Shown: positions 48,901 through 62,553 of the stretch, in pieces
Layout: every line of letters begins with the position of its first letter
How positions within the stretch are numbered: the stretch's first letter is position 1
Assembly (NCBI GenBank): GCA_016859345.1
Contig: CM029122.1
Location: 665,501-729,500, forward strand
Reading direction: 5' to 3'
Source of the DNA: Istiophorus platypterus
Lineage: Eukaryota; Chordata; Actinopteri; Istiophoriformes; Istiophoridae
DNA: 64,000 nt
Made by a program: the position numbers and the translations under genes
The notes under the pieces: generated by a model
The model's database searches: none
Told to the model about the DNA's origin: nothing
Seen by the model: the letters and a program-made list of their open reading frames with translations, nothing else

Positions 48901-51900
48901 GACTGAGGTTCAGGCGAGCAGACGGGTCAGTATGTATGAGCGCTCTGGCCTGCACTTTCTGGAGATAAAGGACATCTGTGTGGATGACGCAGGAAGTTAC
49001 ACGTGTTGGATCACTAACAGCGCTGGAACGGCAACTGCTGCCGCCGAGCTCCAAATCCAGGGTGAGTCACCCAATCGGAGCTCAGGGTTTTATTTCATCA
49101 CTACATTTGAAATGGTTTGACGTGTTAAAGCTCTGGCTTAATGTCTTCCGCTGTCTCTCCCCCTCAGGTGCTCCTGGTGACTCCCCCAGGTGAGTCCTCT
49201 CATTCACCTGCCTCATGTTCATGGCGTCTATGTCAAACCGGTTCGCTGTAACCTATGCATTGATCGCTGAGTCGCTGAGTTAACCAGTTTTACTCCATAT
49301 AAATCACCTTATGTTTTCATTCAGCTGCTTAAAAATGCACAAGATGTGGGCAAGCCCATAGCTGGGTGGTTAGGGTGTAAACACCATGGGGATTAACGAG
49401 TCCCTGGTGTCAATCACCACATTTCCTGTCATTTCATAATAAAGGCATAAAAAAGAGAAAATGAGAAAAAATGAAATCAAGAAAGCTTTAGATATAAAGA
49501 TGTCAGAGCCGATTCTCATTGTTAAAGCTAAAGATAGAGATAAGTGGGGAGGACACTACAGAGCTAAAGGTCTAATTTAGCCTCAACAAGTTTAAAGGAA
49601 CAGATTTAAGTTCTGTTTAGCTGTTAGAACTAATAGAAATGAGAGTCCAAACATGTCACACTGTCATTATTGTGCTGTGTCAGACTTTATAAAACAGCCA
49701 GTGGAGTTCACTCTCTTAAGAACATTAACACCAAACAAATCCAAATGATCCTGCTCAGACCCCCTTTAATCCACTGCTCACCGTCAACTAAAGCTGAATC
49801 AATCAATGATTAGAAATCAGTTTGATCAGCCTGCTCCTTTCGGGCTCTCATGGAGCTTCTGCAGCGAACCAGAGGGTTAGAGCCACTTTTACTGTCTTCC
49901 AGAAAAAAACAAAAATATGCTTAGGGTTTATTGCGTTGCTGCACAGAAAACAGGCATGTCACAAAAAAGAAATAACCACAAGCTTTGAAATGCTGGAAAT
50001 AACCACATCATTGAGAAGAAAGTGTCCCACAAACATGTAAATACTGGAAGAGCGATAATGACTCCAAGATGTTAGAAATCAGACACAACGGTTTGGGTTA
50101 AAATCAATATTGAGAGGAAGGAGAAGAGTTTCTGATACTGCCCCCCACACACACACACACACAGGTCTGTCCCCAAGATCACACAGGCTAGGACGGTGAA
50201 CCGAGCAACCTCCAGTGGTCCAAGTGGTCTTAGCTCCCAGGGAGAGAAGCCCAGAGCAGAGATGCAGCAGCAGAGCCCCCCCCCGCAACCTGGACCAGCG
50301 GCCACCTGGAGGAGCAGCCCCACTGTACAACACCCCCTGGTGGCTGGCGGGATAACAACAACAGCTGCTGCAGCCCCAGTAATGATGATATAATAATAAT
50401 AATAATAAGAAGAGGAAGAATTAGTAGTAGTATGTTCCCCACAGCCATGCAGTGACATAAAAATCTGTGGGATTGCTTCACGTGAGAAAGAAACCAAATA
50501 TCAGTGAAAGATCAACATTTTTCTGTTTACAGAAAGTTTAGCACAGGAATCAGTCTGGTAAACACATATACACAGTTAGTCCACAACAATAAAAGTAAAA
50601 AGTAAAGTACACAACTGAAGTTTAACACAATAGAGATGTGACACTGGAGATGTCATACTATGGTATGTGTTTTACTCAGAATATCAAGATGGTAAATTAA
50701 TATCCTGATGTTGTAATGATAAGATTAGCTACAAACAGCTTTATAGTGTCTGTGTTTTGTGAAAAATTCAGGAGATGGTTGCAAAGAAGGACTTTTAATC
50801 TGAACACAGAATGAGGAAAATATGTTCGGAACCAGCAGGATCAGCATTTTACATGTGGAGTAGAAGTATAAACAGAATGAAAGTAAAATACTCAAATAAA
50901 TTAAAAGTAACAGATTTTTAGATGAGTCCATAAATAGTCACTTTCCCCATCTTTAGATGTAGAGAGAGCGAACTGAAATCCACACTCACTAACCTCCTAT
51001 CAGCATATCACTCTGGTAGCTCCTGCTAGCCACTAGCTAGCACTGGCTAACCAACTAAAAGTGGCTAACACTAGCTAATGGTGAAAATAAGTTATATACG
51101 GGCTGGTTAGCTCGTTGTAATATGTGAATGTAGTTTGGTTACCAAACGGCATCTAATTGGATATCTTTGTTTTCTTGCCAGGAGTTTCCTTATGTCACTG
51201 TGTCTCTCTGCAGGTCCAGTTCGACCTCAATACTGGTCCAGATCAGACTAGTTCGGTCCAGCAGTCTGCAGCAGCCTCAGACAGCAGCAGGTACACAAAG
51301 CTAACGTTAGCCATTGTTACGTTAGCTAATTATTATCACTAGCTAATGCATGTTAGTTAGAATTGAAGGACTGCGGTTTAGCAGGGACTGAATTCTAATT
51401 TAAAACACAAAACTAATACGATTTGTACATGATGATCAAGCTAAGGCTAGTCTGCTTGTTCGACTAACGTTAAGTATTTTTCTTGTTAACCTGATTTAAT
51501 ATTGTCTGTTGTCATTAATGTCATTTAATATTATGAAGGCCTGTTTATTGAAACTTCAGTTTTTAAACTATTGTTCATCAGACTCAAAAGTAACAATTAT
51601 TTTCATTATCAGTTAATGTGTTTATTATTTTCTCAGTTGATTAACAGTGAAAAATGCCCATCAGTGTCTCAGACCACAAGGAGACATCTTGTTTTTTTAA
51701 GACCAAAAAGGCAGCAAATTCTCACATTGGAAACCATCAATTTTTTTGCCTCATTTTTCTTGATAAAGGTCTTAAATGATTAGTCAATTATAACAATAGT
51801 TGCCGACAAATTTTCTCTCGATCAACAGAATGTCAACCAATCGTCACAGCACAATCTTCTTCATTTTCTGTCTCAGGTGTGTTCTTCTGTGATTTACAGG

Positions 51901-54429
51901 TTCCTGAAGTGCAGACTTGTCCGACCTGTTACAGTGTTCTACCGTTGCTCAGTTATTTTCTGTGTTTCAGGGCTACACGGAGGTCGGTGAAAGGATCCAA
52001 CCTGCGGTTTGAGGCCGTTCCTCTGGACCAGGAGGCCACAGAGGGAGGACGGGTGACGTTCACCTGCCAAGGTAGTTAAAACCTTTGATTCCGTTTTAAA
52101 ACCTTATATCTAAAATAATATGGACTCATGTATCGCACTGTGTGGCTTTTCGATGTGTGCAGTTGTCTTACTGTTTTATCATTAAACGTCAAGGGGATAC
52201 AGTCAGAGATCTGAGAACTGGACAACAGGAAGTGCAGGGAAGGTCAAAATATAAACATAATCAATGTTGTCTCTAAACATTTGTATTATTGTATTATTGA
52301 GTAACGTGAATGTAATAAGACTCATCAATCTATTACATGAAAGACTCTGAAAAAGCACAGCTAAGTATAAGAGGGTAAACTCGACATAGGTGTTTAGTAC
52401 ATTTGGGGTTTGACAAAATTTGATCGAATCCAAGTGCCTTAACAAGCTGAATCCCTATCAGCATTTTCCTTTATCATGGCTTCACTGACCTGTGAAATGC
52501 TGCTGCCTTATATTCTGATTTGACCCGGCCCTGACTCACCTGACCTGCCTCATCAGCTGTAACGACCATTTTCAGCCTCTAGAGGTCGTCGTCGCACTGA
52601 GGTTACAGATCTCTCCACTCACCTTCACTCAGTCTCATTAGCTGCTGTTGCAATGGTTACCTGGCTGAAGGAAGGGGGGCCGGTGAGGACGGAACCAGGT
52701 CTGCAGCAGAGACAGGACGGTACCCGTCTGACCCTCACTATGGAGAGAGTGAGACAGGTGGACCGGGGAACCTACAGGTGTCAGCTGACCACAGTTGATG
52801 GGCTGACTGTCAACTCTGCTACGTGGACACTCAGAGTCCACAGTAAGACCTGTCTGTCTGTCACTGTCTGTCACTGTCTGTCTCTCTGTCCACAGTAAGA
52901 CCTGTCTGTCCCTCTTTCTATCTGTCTGTCAATCCTACTCTCTGTCTGTCTCTCTGGACACAGTAAGACCTATCTACCATTCTGCTCCCCCCCAGGTGTG
53001 TCTCACCCTCCAGCCTTCCTCAGTCACCTGCAGGACTGTTCAGTAACAGAGGGTCAGGCCTTCAGCCTGCAGGCCTCTGTGGAGGGAAAACCTGCTCCAT
53101 CAGTCTCCTGGCTGCTCAATGGTCAGTGTGTTTAATTATCAGACAGACACAGGTCCACACTTGTCACCTACTGCTGGTACACTGATGTTCTGTTTATGTC
53201 TCTGTCCACTCCACCTGCATCAGGTAAACCATCATGTGGTATCATGTCAGTCCCATGTACTTATGTCTATACATACATATTCATAACATATATAATATAG
53301 GTATAGATCCTGGGTAATGATCCAATCAGAGGGACCTCCGGTCAGTTGCTGAGGAAACAAACTTTTAAATTCAGGTATTTATGTAAAGAAGCAGTTTCAA
53401 GATGTCGTTTTGTGTTTCTTTGGCTGTTTCATGTCTTTTCTGTTATAGTTTTAATAAAGAATGATAAATAAAAAATAAGGACACCCCCCCGACCCTGGCT
53501 GGGAAACAAGCTGATAATATGCGTTTGGATCTTTTATAAAAGCAGCAGGTGTGACAATGTTTAAATGCCTGGATCCTTTGGATTGAACCCGATGAGACTC
53601 AGAGTGTGTTTTACTGTAATGAACAGCAGAGGACAGCAAAGAGTCTGATTATACACAGGTGAACACACACCGTTTCATACACACATCAACATATAGGGAT
53701 CTAAAGACAAAGATGCACGGAGAGAAACATAGACACAACTTAACTTTAAAGTCACACAGGCCTTTAAGGTCTTTCACTAGCCCCCCTTTTTGTTCTTTGT
53801 ATTGTTTTTATTATTCATCCTCCCCACAGAGACACTGTCAGTCTGTCCTGACACTGATTAAACACCAGAGAGGAAAAAAAACAGACTGAAAGGAAAAATC
53901 TGCACAACTTTCCTTTAAACCCTCAGGGCTCAGATTGTTGATCGGTAAAAAAACAAACAAACAAACACTGTTTTACCTTTAGTAACATAACTTTATTTAT
54001 ACATGATGACGAGACAAGTTGAGAAAGAGGCTGAAAGCTCTGACATGGAGCTTTCAAACACTCACCTCATTTATATCTGCAGCATGTAAACATGTTTGAG
54101 ACCGTAAACTATGTAAATATAAAGAATCAAGCAGAGACAAGCTGAGATGAAGTCACTTCCCATGTAAATGGGCCTAGTTATAGATTTAGATCTTTATGGA
54201 CTCTGGTATGACAGAAGTTACAGACAGAAAACCTAGAAAGTTAAACCGGTGGAATAAAAAGAGCTGATCTGGAAACAGTAGAGTCAGTACAAACTGTGAG
54301 GAGTGGAAAAACAGAAACAGCAGAAAGAGAGCAAGAGAGAGAGAGGGCTCTCTGGTGTCGCACGACCATTAAACAAATATGAGAGCTGGAAACCATATAA
54401 AGACAAAACACGCTGCTGCAATGAACGCA

Positions 54430-54465
<36 letters not shown>

Positions 54466-57400
54466 GCTGAAGCCGACCCAAGAAGGGCATCAAGCTGGGA
54501 ATCCAGCTTGTGTGTTTAATACTCATGTTCATCACTTTGTGGGGACTCCACCAGATGCTTTACAGCTGGATTCAGTTCAGCAGGAAATCAAGAATCCTTA
54601 GATAATATCCACATTCATCCGTCTCGCCTTATCTCAGCATCAACATGGTCACACAAGCTGCAATCATGCTGATCCTGTGTTTATTTAATCATTCATTTGT
54701 GTAAAATTAGCAGTAGTGGAGCTATTTTTAAGAGATGTGATCACACTGTGTATTACTGTGTATTTCCAAACACTGTGTGACTTAAATAAGTATTTTTCCA
54801 CCTGTAAGGGAAAATGCACTGATGAGCCAAAACATTATGAACACCTGCCTAGTGTCCTGTTGGTCCTGGACATGGACTCAAACCAGACCTCAGGAGGTCT
54901 CTGTGCCACCAAGACCTCAGCAGCAGATTCCCCATCATTCCAGTCCTTGGTCTGACCCCCCCGGACCACTGTTAGTAGCTCCTCACCATCTGCCAACCCC
55001 TACACTTCTCCCTCATCCAACCAATGACTACAAGAACCAGCTGTTCTCTCAGCGTCTGATGAGTCCCAGAGCCGACATGAGCTGTCGTTATCAGATAATC
55101 ATCGTTCTTTGCTGGTTCTGTGATCTGTGACGGGTCAGAACGTTCTGGATCGTTGTTGTGGGTTAACAGTTAAAGATGAAATGAGCAGTGGAAGACGAAG
55201 CTCCACAGGCCACAGAGGGATTGTTTTGTAGTTGCTGCATTAAAACTGTTAATAAAGTGACTTGAGTGTACAGGGCTGACTAGGCTAAGTCACACAGCTG
55301 GGTCACATCAGCTTCTATTTCAAACTATCTGCATATAATTTTTGGTCCATTCCAGAGACCTGAGAGTTTACTTTCAGCCACATGCAAGTGGCTCATTGGT
55401 GAAAATCTTTAACATTTTTTAAAATCTGTCTGAAAACAAACAATCCTGCTCATACTGGACATTGAGAGGTTTCCTTCCTCGTAGCAAAAATCCATAGTCG
55501 TCCACAGGAAAAGTATATTCTAGAGAAATGAGATGTGGGGCACATGGTAACAGTAAGAGATATTAGTGATGCGCAGCAAGCAATAAAGATTAAAAGGCCC
55601 GTCTGGGTGGATGAGGAAGCCTTGTCAGTTCTCCAGAATTTCGGGGTAAAGGTTGATCCACGATTGATGCAGATGTTCTGCAGCCCTCAGTTTTAGAGCT
55701 TGTTTATTTACATGTATACAGATGGTGCGATTTTGTTTGCTGGTACTGGATGGTTTAATGTTGCTTCAACTTGAAAATGATGATGACGTGTCTTCCTCCT
55801 CCGTCAGACCACCCTCATCCGGCCGGGGCTCGGACCTCATACGTCGGGGGGGTGGCCAAGCTGACTGTCCAGAGCGCATTGCGGAGGGACGAGGGCGTGT
55901 ACGTGTGTGTGGCCAAGAACAGCCACGGCAGAGTGGAGAGCAGCGCACAGGTCCAGGTCAAAGGTCAGAGGTTGTTCTGTGTTTTCTTTTATTTAGCAGA
56001 TAAAGACACTGTTATTACCTTTTAAAAAATGATGGAAACAAGAAAAGCTCCCAATAAGATAAAGCACAGTTGGGATTGACTTCCAAGTAAACATGGATCA
56101 ACATGAAATATTTGGAGGACATGGATGGTGGTGCTTCCAGTCTGAGCGCGTGTTGACAGTAGACTGACCAAGAACCAGTAAAGACCTCTAAGACCTTCCC
56201 ACAAACACTAGTTCTGCCTGCTGGATGATTTTCTGGCGCTCACATCTCTTGCAAGCTGAGACTGTGAGCGAGCCCTTAAATGTGTCCAAATTTTGACAGG
56301 ATTCATGTGACTATAGCGGAAGTTCACATCCATAATGACCTTTAAATGAGTTCCAGTCCCATGCTTTATACCTCAGGGGGCCGTTGGAGGTTTTAAAGGT
56401 CTAACTCTCTGTGCCCCCCCCCCACACACACACACACACACACACCACACACACACACAAAATCAAGACTGCAACTTCTACCAGAATATGTTGGTTGCAG
56501 TACTCTGAAAGAATCTGGGATACTGTTACTGCTTGTCCACATCTTATCCAGGCTCATGGGTTCTGCTGTCTTACTGCGCAGTTGCAGCTTCAGCTTCAGC
56601 CAGGTGACGGAACAGAAACACAAACAATTGCAAAAAAGGAAGCCACTCACTTTTGGAGCAATGAAGAAACAGAATTCGGTCTTTGGATAATGAGGGAGTT
56701 AAATATACTTGGTATTTTAGATGGAGATGTTTTAAAGTGTGGAAATGTTGACTTATTCAGGTGTGTGGCCTGGTGTCAGGGCGCCAGTTTTTCAGCAAGT
56801 GGAAAATACCTCAGAAAGGTTAATACATACATATGTGAATGCTGCACCACGTACAGTGTCAGGGCTTCTATAAGATAAAGTGGCTTCATTTTCATCAGCC
56901 ACAGTCAAATGAGCTGAAGGTTAAAGGCGACAGGTCCCCAATATGATCAAAGCCCCAGTCAGGATACGCGTGTCCATGGAAACACACTCTTGAGTCCATC
57001 AGCATGTTGAACACAAGCCGTCACCACAGCTTTATAAGGAAAATCAGAAAACCCTCCTCCAGCAGGAAATCCCCAAACTGAACATACACAACAGCAGACA
57101 AAACACATAAACAGAAGAGTGAAATGTGAGGATATTCCCACAGACTGACACACTTGACCTCCAGAGAGTCAGATTTCCATTTGTGGAAAATAAAGTTCCT
57201 GAGAAGAGTCTCTTTCTGGTATTGCTCACATCATTGTCATTAGAGTGGCTGTATCAGTGTTTTTATATTGACAACAGATCAAATAATTGCCTGTGTGTGA
57301 AAAGTGTTACTTGTAAGAAGATATGATTTAGTAAAAGCACATTTTAAACCAGCTACTTTAAACCAGTGTTTGACACTGGGAGAAGGGACAAAGGGGACAG

Positions 57401-59171
57401 GTGCATGCAGGTTTTCTAAAAACAACCAAAAGTTATTTACTTGTTATTTTATATCAAAACTTTGAGAGAGATTGATGCTGTTTGTGATGAAAATCACATT
57501 GATTCATAACTGAGTCACACTGAATCATATCAACACGTGTGGATATGATTCAGTGTGACCTTCACTTCCTGAAGATGTCAATACCTCAGATTTCCCTCCA
57601 GAATAAAAGCTCCAGAAATCCTCTTAGAAATCAGAGGATCAAGAGGCTGCAGAACTCCATCAAGAATCCTTCTGTTTTTAAGTCTCCTCCATTGTCTCAG
57701 TGATCAGTGACAGTTGACTGTACATCCACCGCCACACTGCAGACAAGAGCTGGTCACTGCTGATTCAGCTGCTATTAATGAGACAGTTTGACTGAAGGTG
57801 AATCGACATTGGCTAAAAAACAACGGGCTCCAGTTGTAGTTCACAGTGTAACTGACTGTATCCTTGTCAGCATTAATCCTGTTGATTCTACTAGAAGTGT
57901 ACATCTTTTTATATAAGTGAAGTGTTTACCTTTTAATGTAAAATTCAAAAGATGTAAAAAGAAAAAAAACATTTAGATATATTGATATTAGAGCTCACAT
58001 TCACACACACACACACACACACAAATACACACATACACAAACACACAAACACAGAGTCCAGCTCCACATCCAGAGTCCCATCTTTAGTCCAGGTTCAGTA
58101 AAGATGGTAGGTCTGGTTCATTAAATAAACAGGTTATGTCTGAGGTCACTGTGAAATGTTCCAGACTATTTAACCAGACTAGGATCTTTCCTGAAACTGA
58201 ACCAGGTTCTGTGAGGTTCTGAACAGAATCAGAAACCAGTTTAATGATAATGGAATCATTACAGGTGGAAAACAAACACACGTGTTTCTGAAGATTGAAT
58301 ATGTTCAGTATCAACATACTTGATACTTGTCAAATACCTTTTCAAATTCTGACAGTCACAACCAGTGAAGAACGTTGATTATCTGGTAACAACAGCTCAT
58401 GTCTGCTCTGGGACTCATCAGAGAAAAGCTGGTTCTCAGGTGTAAAGACCTGAACCACATCTGACTGGGACCAGATGGTTTAGACCAGAGGACCGGGTCG
58501 GAGCGTCTCCGAGACAACAAGGCTGGCGGGGGCTACCGGTAGTGGTCTGAGGGGGGTCGGACCAGTAACCAGAGACAGGGTGATGAGGGTTTCCTGGAAC
58601 AAGTCTGATCCACATCAGCTCCACCTTGTACCTGACAGGGACTTACAAGATCTGCTGCTAAGGTCTTTGTGCCACAGAGATCTTCAGAGGTCTGTGGAAT
58701 CCATGTCCAGGACCAACAATACACCAGGCAGGTCATAATGTTTAGGCTCATCAGTGTAAATGAACACTCTCTTCATTATGTAGATACATCGTGGAGCATG
58801 AATAAAATCTGACAGCAAGCGGATGTTAGACAGATGTGTCCCGGACAGGCAGATGCATTTACTCCTTTTCAACATCTAGATAGTCAGAGACTCAAAACTC
58901 CTCCTGAGGTGGTTGCAGTCAGGTGTCATTCTGTGGTTTAAAGGTCAGGGATGGGATGTCCACATACTTTTGGCCATGTAGTGAACATTCTCACAGCGGA
59001 GGAGTGAAGTGTGTTTGTGTGTATGTGTGTATGTCTGTGTGTGTGTGTGTTTGTGTGTATGTGTGTATGTCTGTGTGTGTGTGTTTGTGTGTATGTGTGT
59101 ATGTCTGTGTGTGTGTGTGTTTGTGTGTATGTGTGTATGTCTGTGTGTGTGTGTTTGTGTGTATGTGTGTA

Positions 59172-59209
<38 letters not shown>

Positions 59210-59401
59210 TGTGTATGTGTGTATGTCTGTGTGTGTGTGTGTTTGTGTGTATGTGTGTATGTCTGTGTGTGTGTGTGTTTGTGTGTATGTGTGTATGTCT
59301 GTGTGTGTGTGTGTTTGTGTGTATGTGTGTATGTCTGTGTGTGTGTGTGTTTGTGTGTATGTGTGTATGTCTGTGTGTGTGTGTTTGTGTGTATGTGTGT
59401 A

Positions 59402-59432
<31 letters not shown>

Positions 59433-59547
59433 GTGTATGTGTGTATGTCTGTGTGTGTGTGTTTGTGTGTATGTGTGTATGTCTGTGTGTGTGTGTTTGT
59501 GTGTATGTGTGTATGTCTGTGTGTGTGTGTTTGTGTGTATGTGTGTA

Positions 59548-59578
<31 letters not shown>

Positions 59579-61110
59579 GTGTATGTGTGTATGTCTGTGT
59601 GTGTGTGTTTGTGTGTATGTGTGTATGTCTGTGTGTGTGTGTTTGTGTGTATGTGTGTATGTCTGTGTGTGTGTGTTTGTGTGTATGTGTGTATGTCTGT
59701 GTGTGTGTGTGTGTGTGTTTGTGTGTATGTGTGTATGTCTGTGTGTGTGTGTTTGTGTGTATGTGTGTATGTCTGTGTGTGTGTGTGTGTGTGTTTGTGT
59801 GTATGTGTGTATGTCTGTGTGTGTGTGTTTGTGTGTATGTGTGTATGTCTGTGTGTGTGTGTGTGTTTGTGTGTATGTGTGTATGTCTGTGTGTGTGTGT
59901 GTGTGTGTTTGTGTGTATGTGTGTATGTCTGTGTGTGTGTGTGTGTTTGTGTGTATGTGTGTATGTCTGTGTGTGTGTGTTTGTGTGTATGTGTGTATGT
60001 CTGTGTGTGTGTGTTTGTGTGTATGTGTGTATGTCTGTGTGTGTGTGTTTGTGTGTATGTGTGTATGTCTGAGGTCACTGTGAAATGTTCCAGACTATTT
60101 AACCAGACTAGGATCTTTCCTGAAACTGAACCAGGTTCTGTGAGGTTCTGAACAGAATCAGAAACCAGTTTAATGATAATGGAATCATTACAGGTGGAAA
60201 ACAAACACACGTGTTTCTGAAGATTGAATATGTTCAGTATCAACATACTTGATACTTGTCAAATACCTTTTCAAATTCTGACAGTCACAACCAGTGAAGA
60301 ACGTTGATTATCTGGTAACAACAGCTCATGTCTGCTCTGGGACTCATCAGAGAAAAGCTGGTTCTCAGGTGTAAAGACCTGAACCACATCTGACTGGGAC
60401 CAGATGGTTTAGACCAGAGGACCGGGTCGGAGCGTCTCCGAGACAACAAGGCTGGCGGGGCTACCGGTAGTGGTCTGAGGGGGGTCGGACCAGTAACCAG
60501 AGACAGGGTGATGAGGGTTTCCTGGAACAAGTCTGATCCACATCAGCTCCACCTTGTACCTGACAGGGACTTACAAGATCTGCTGCTAAGGTCTTTGTGC
60601 CACAGAGATCTTCAGAGGTCTGTGGAATCCATGTCCAGGACCAACAATACACCAGGCAGGTCATAATGTTTAGGCTCATCAGTGTAAATGAACACTCTCT
60701 TCATTATGTAGATACATCGTGGAGCATGAATAAAATCTGACAGCAAGCGGATGTTAGACAGATGTGTCCCGGACAGGCAGATGCATTTACTCCTTTTCAA
60801 CATCTAGATAGTCAGAGACTCAAAACTCCTCCTGAGGTGGTTGCAGTCAGGTGTCATTCTGTGGTTTAAAGGTCAGGGATGGGATGTCCACATACTTTTG
60901 GCCATGTAGTGAACATTCTCACAGCGGAGGAGTGAAGTGTGTTTGTGTGTATGTGTGTATGTCTGTGTGTGTGTGTGTTTGTGTGTATGTGTGTATGTCT
61001 GTGTGTGTGTGTTTGTGTCAGAGAGAGAGAGGTAATCAGTCTGATCCTCCCTCATCCTTTTCCATATATGGAATCTGGATTTCCTTTCTCTTCCAACATC
61101 ACACACACAC

Positions 61111-61152
<42 letters not shown>

Positions 61153-62464
61153 TAAAGGCTACTCTTGTGGACACATTTCAGAATAAATACGCATGTGTGT
61201 GTGTGTGTGCGTGTGTGTGCATGCAATTTTTGCTCTGTGTACATATCAGGCATGCCAGAGAGGACACACACAAACACACATACACAGAGGCTTTGTCTGT
61301 GTGTGTGCGTTTGTACCTGACCTGAGATAAAGAAAATTTTCATATTCAGACCAAAACCCAATCAGCAAAATGAAATAATCTTAATTATAACCAATAAAAA
61401 CATTAGAGAGAGTCATTAAATACATCAGAGGTCTGAAGGACTCCAGTGTGAGTGCAGTTTGCAGCTCAGTCCTTTTATAACCAGTTCTGCCAAGATTAGT
61501 GGGTCCATAAGGCAAATCTAAGGTTCTGTAGTTACTTGTTCTATAGTTAGAAGATTTGAACATTGGAGGATATGAACCGTACTTTGGAGGCTTTAACAGT
61601 TTAGCTTTATAATGAATTTTGTGAGGTGATTACTTCATCCACCTGACCCTGTAGAATATGTCATTTGTCAATAGTGATAAAATGATAAAACTCTATGATA
61701 AACAGGATTTAGCTGCTGAAGAGATGACAGGGCAACTATAGAATATTTCCATAATCCAGTACAAACATTAAAGTGACTGCTTGGCCTTGTTATTTTTTTG
61801 TCCAGAAACTGTTAAAACCCACTGCTCCAGAGTCAGCTCACCACAGCTCCTCACTGAACCTGTCCTGAAGCTGAGTCTGAAACACTGAAACCAGGCTGGG
61901 TTCTGGGAGCCGGTTCTGGGAGCCGGTTCTCGAAGCCAGTTCGAGTCCATGGTCCACAAAATACAAGCTGCTTGCCAGTGAGCTGTTGTTCAGCAGAGTG
62001 GACACTCTCCTCTAGAGAAACCATCTGCTGATCACAGATCGTTAAATACACTTTATAGATCAGATCAATATCTGGAGTTTGTTGAGCTCAGAGTTCTCAA
62101 TCAGGAGCTCCAGGATCTGGATCAAGGATTTTGTGATCTGAATTCCAACCTCCATCTATAACTTTACTTAATGACAAACAATATAAGACAAACTTACTGT
62201 GACTCAATATGGGATTCAACAGGCTTCGGATCTGATAAAATCCCATCGAATCCAAGATGTGTAAATTAAACTGAGCAGATGTAATTTCTAACTTTGTTCC
62301 TCATGTGTTTGTGATGCTACAGGCAGACTGCAGGGTCGCAGGTCAGAGGTCACAGAGGTCAGAGGAGCGTTTGAGGCTCCACGCTTCATCCGCCGGCTGA
62401 CCGAGCTGAAGGTGATGGACGGTAGCAGAGTCACCATGACGGTGGAGCTGAACGGTACGGCCAC

Positions 62465-62553
<89 letters not shown>

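Larger units (their letters stand above)
58136..61016. repeat. 1.93-kb direct tandem duplication in mylk intron 12
   Basis: Unique block 58136-59012 recurs at 60065-60940, offset 1929 then 1928 bases. I can see only one difference, a single missing G in copy two near 60458. Each block is followed by the same TG minisatellite: about 1050 bases (59013-60063) after copy one, about 75 bases after copy two. The junction at 60064 shares tatgtct with the original left edge at 58135, pointing to microhomology or slippage. Each block contains an R1 repeat copy. Confidence 0.93.

Noticed and set aside
58923..60246. Frames of 353 to 433 codons made of Cys-Val or His-Thr words
   Set aside because: By-products of the TG minisatellite; composition follows the repeat and no start or splice context supports a gene.
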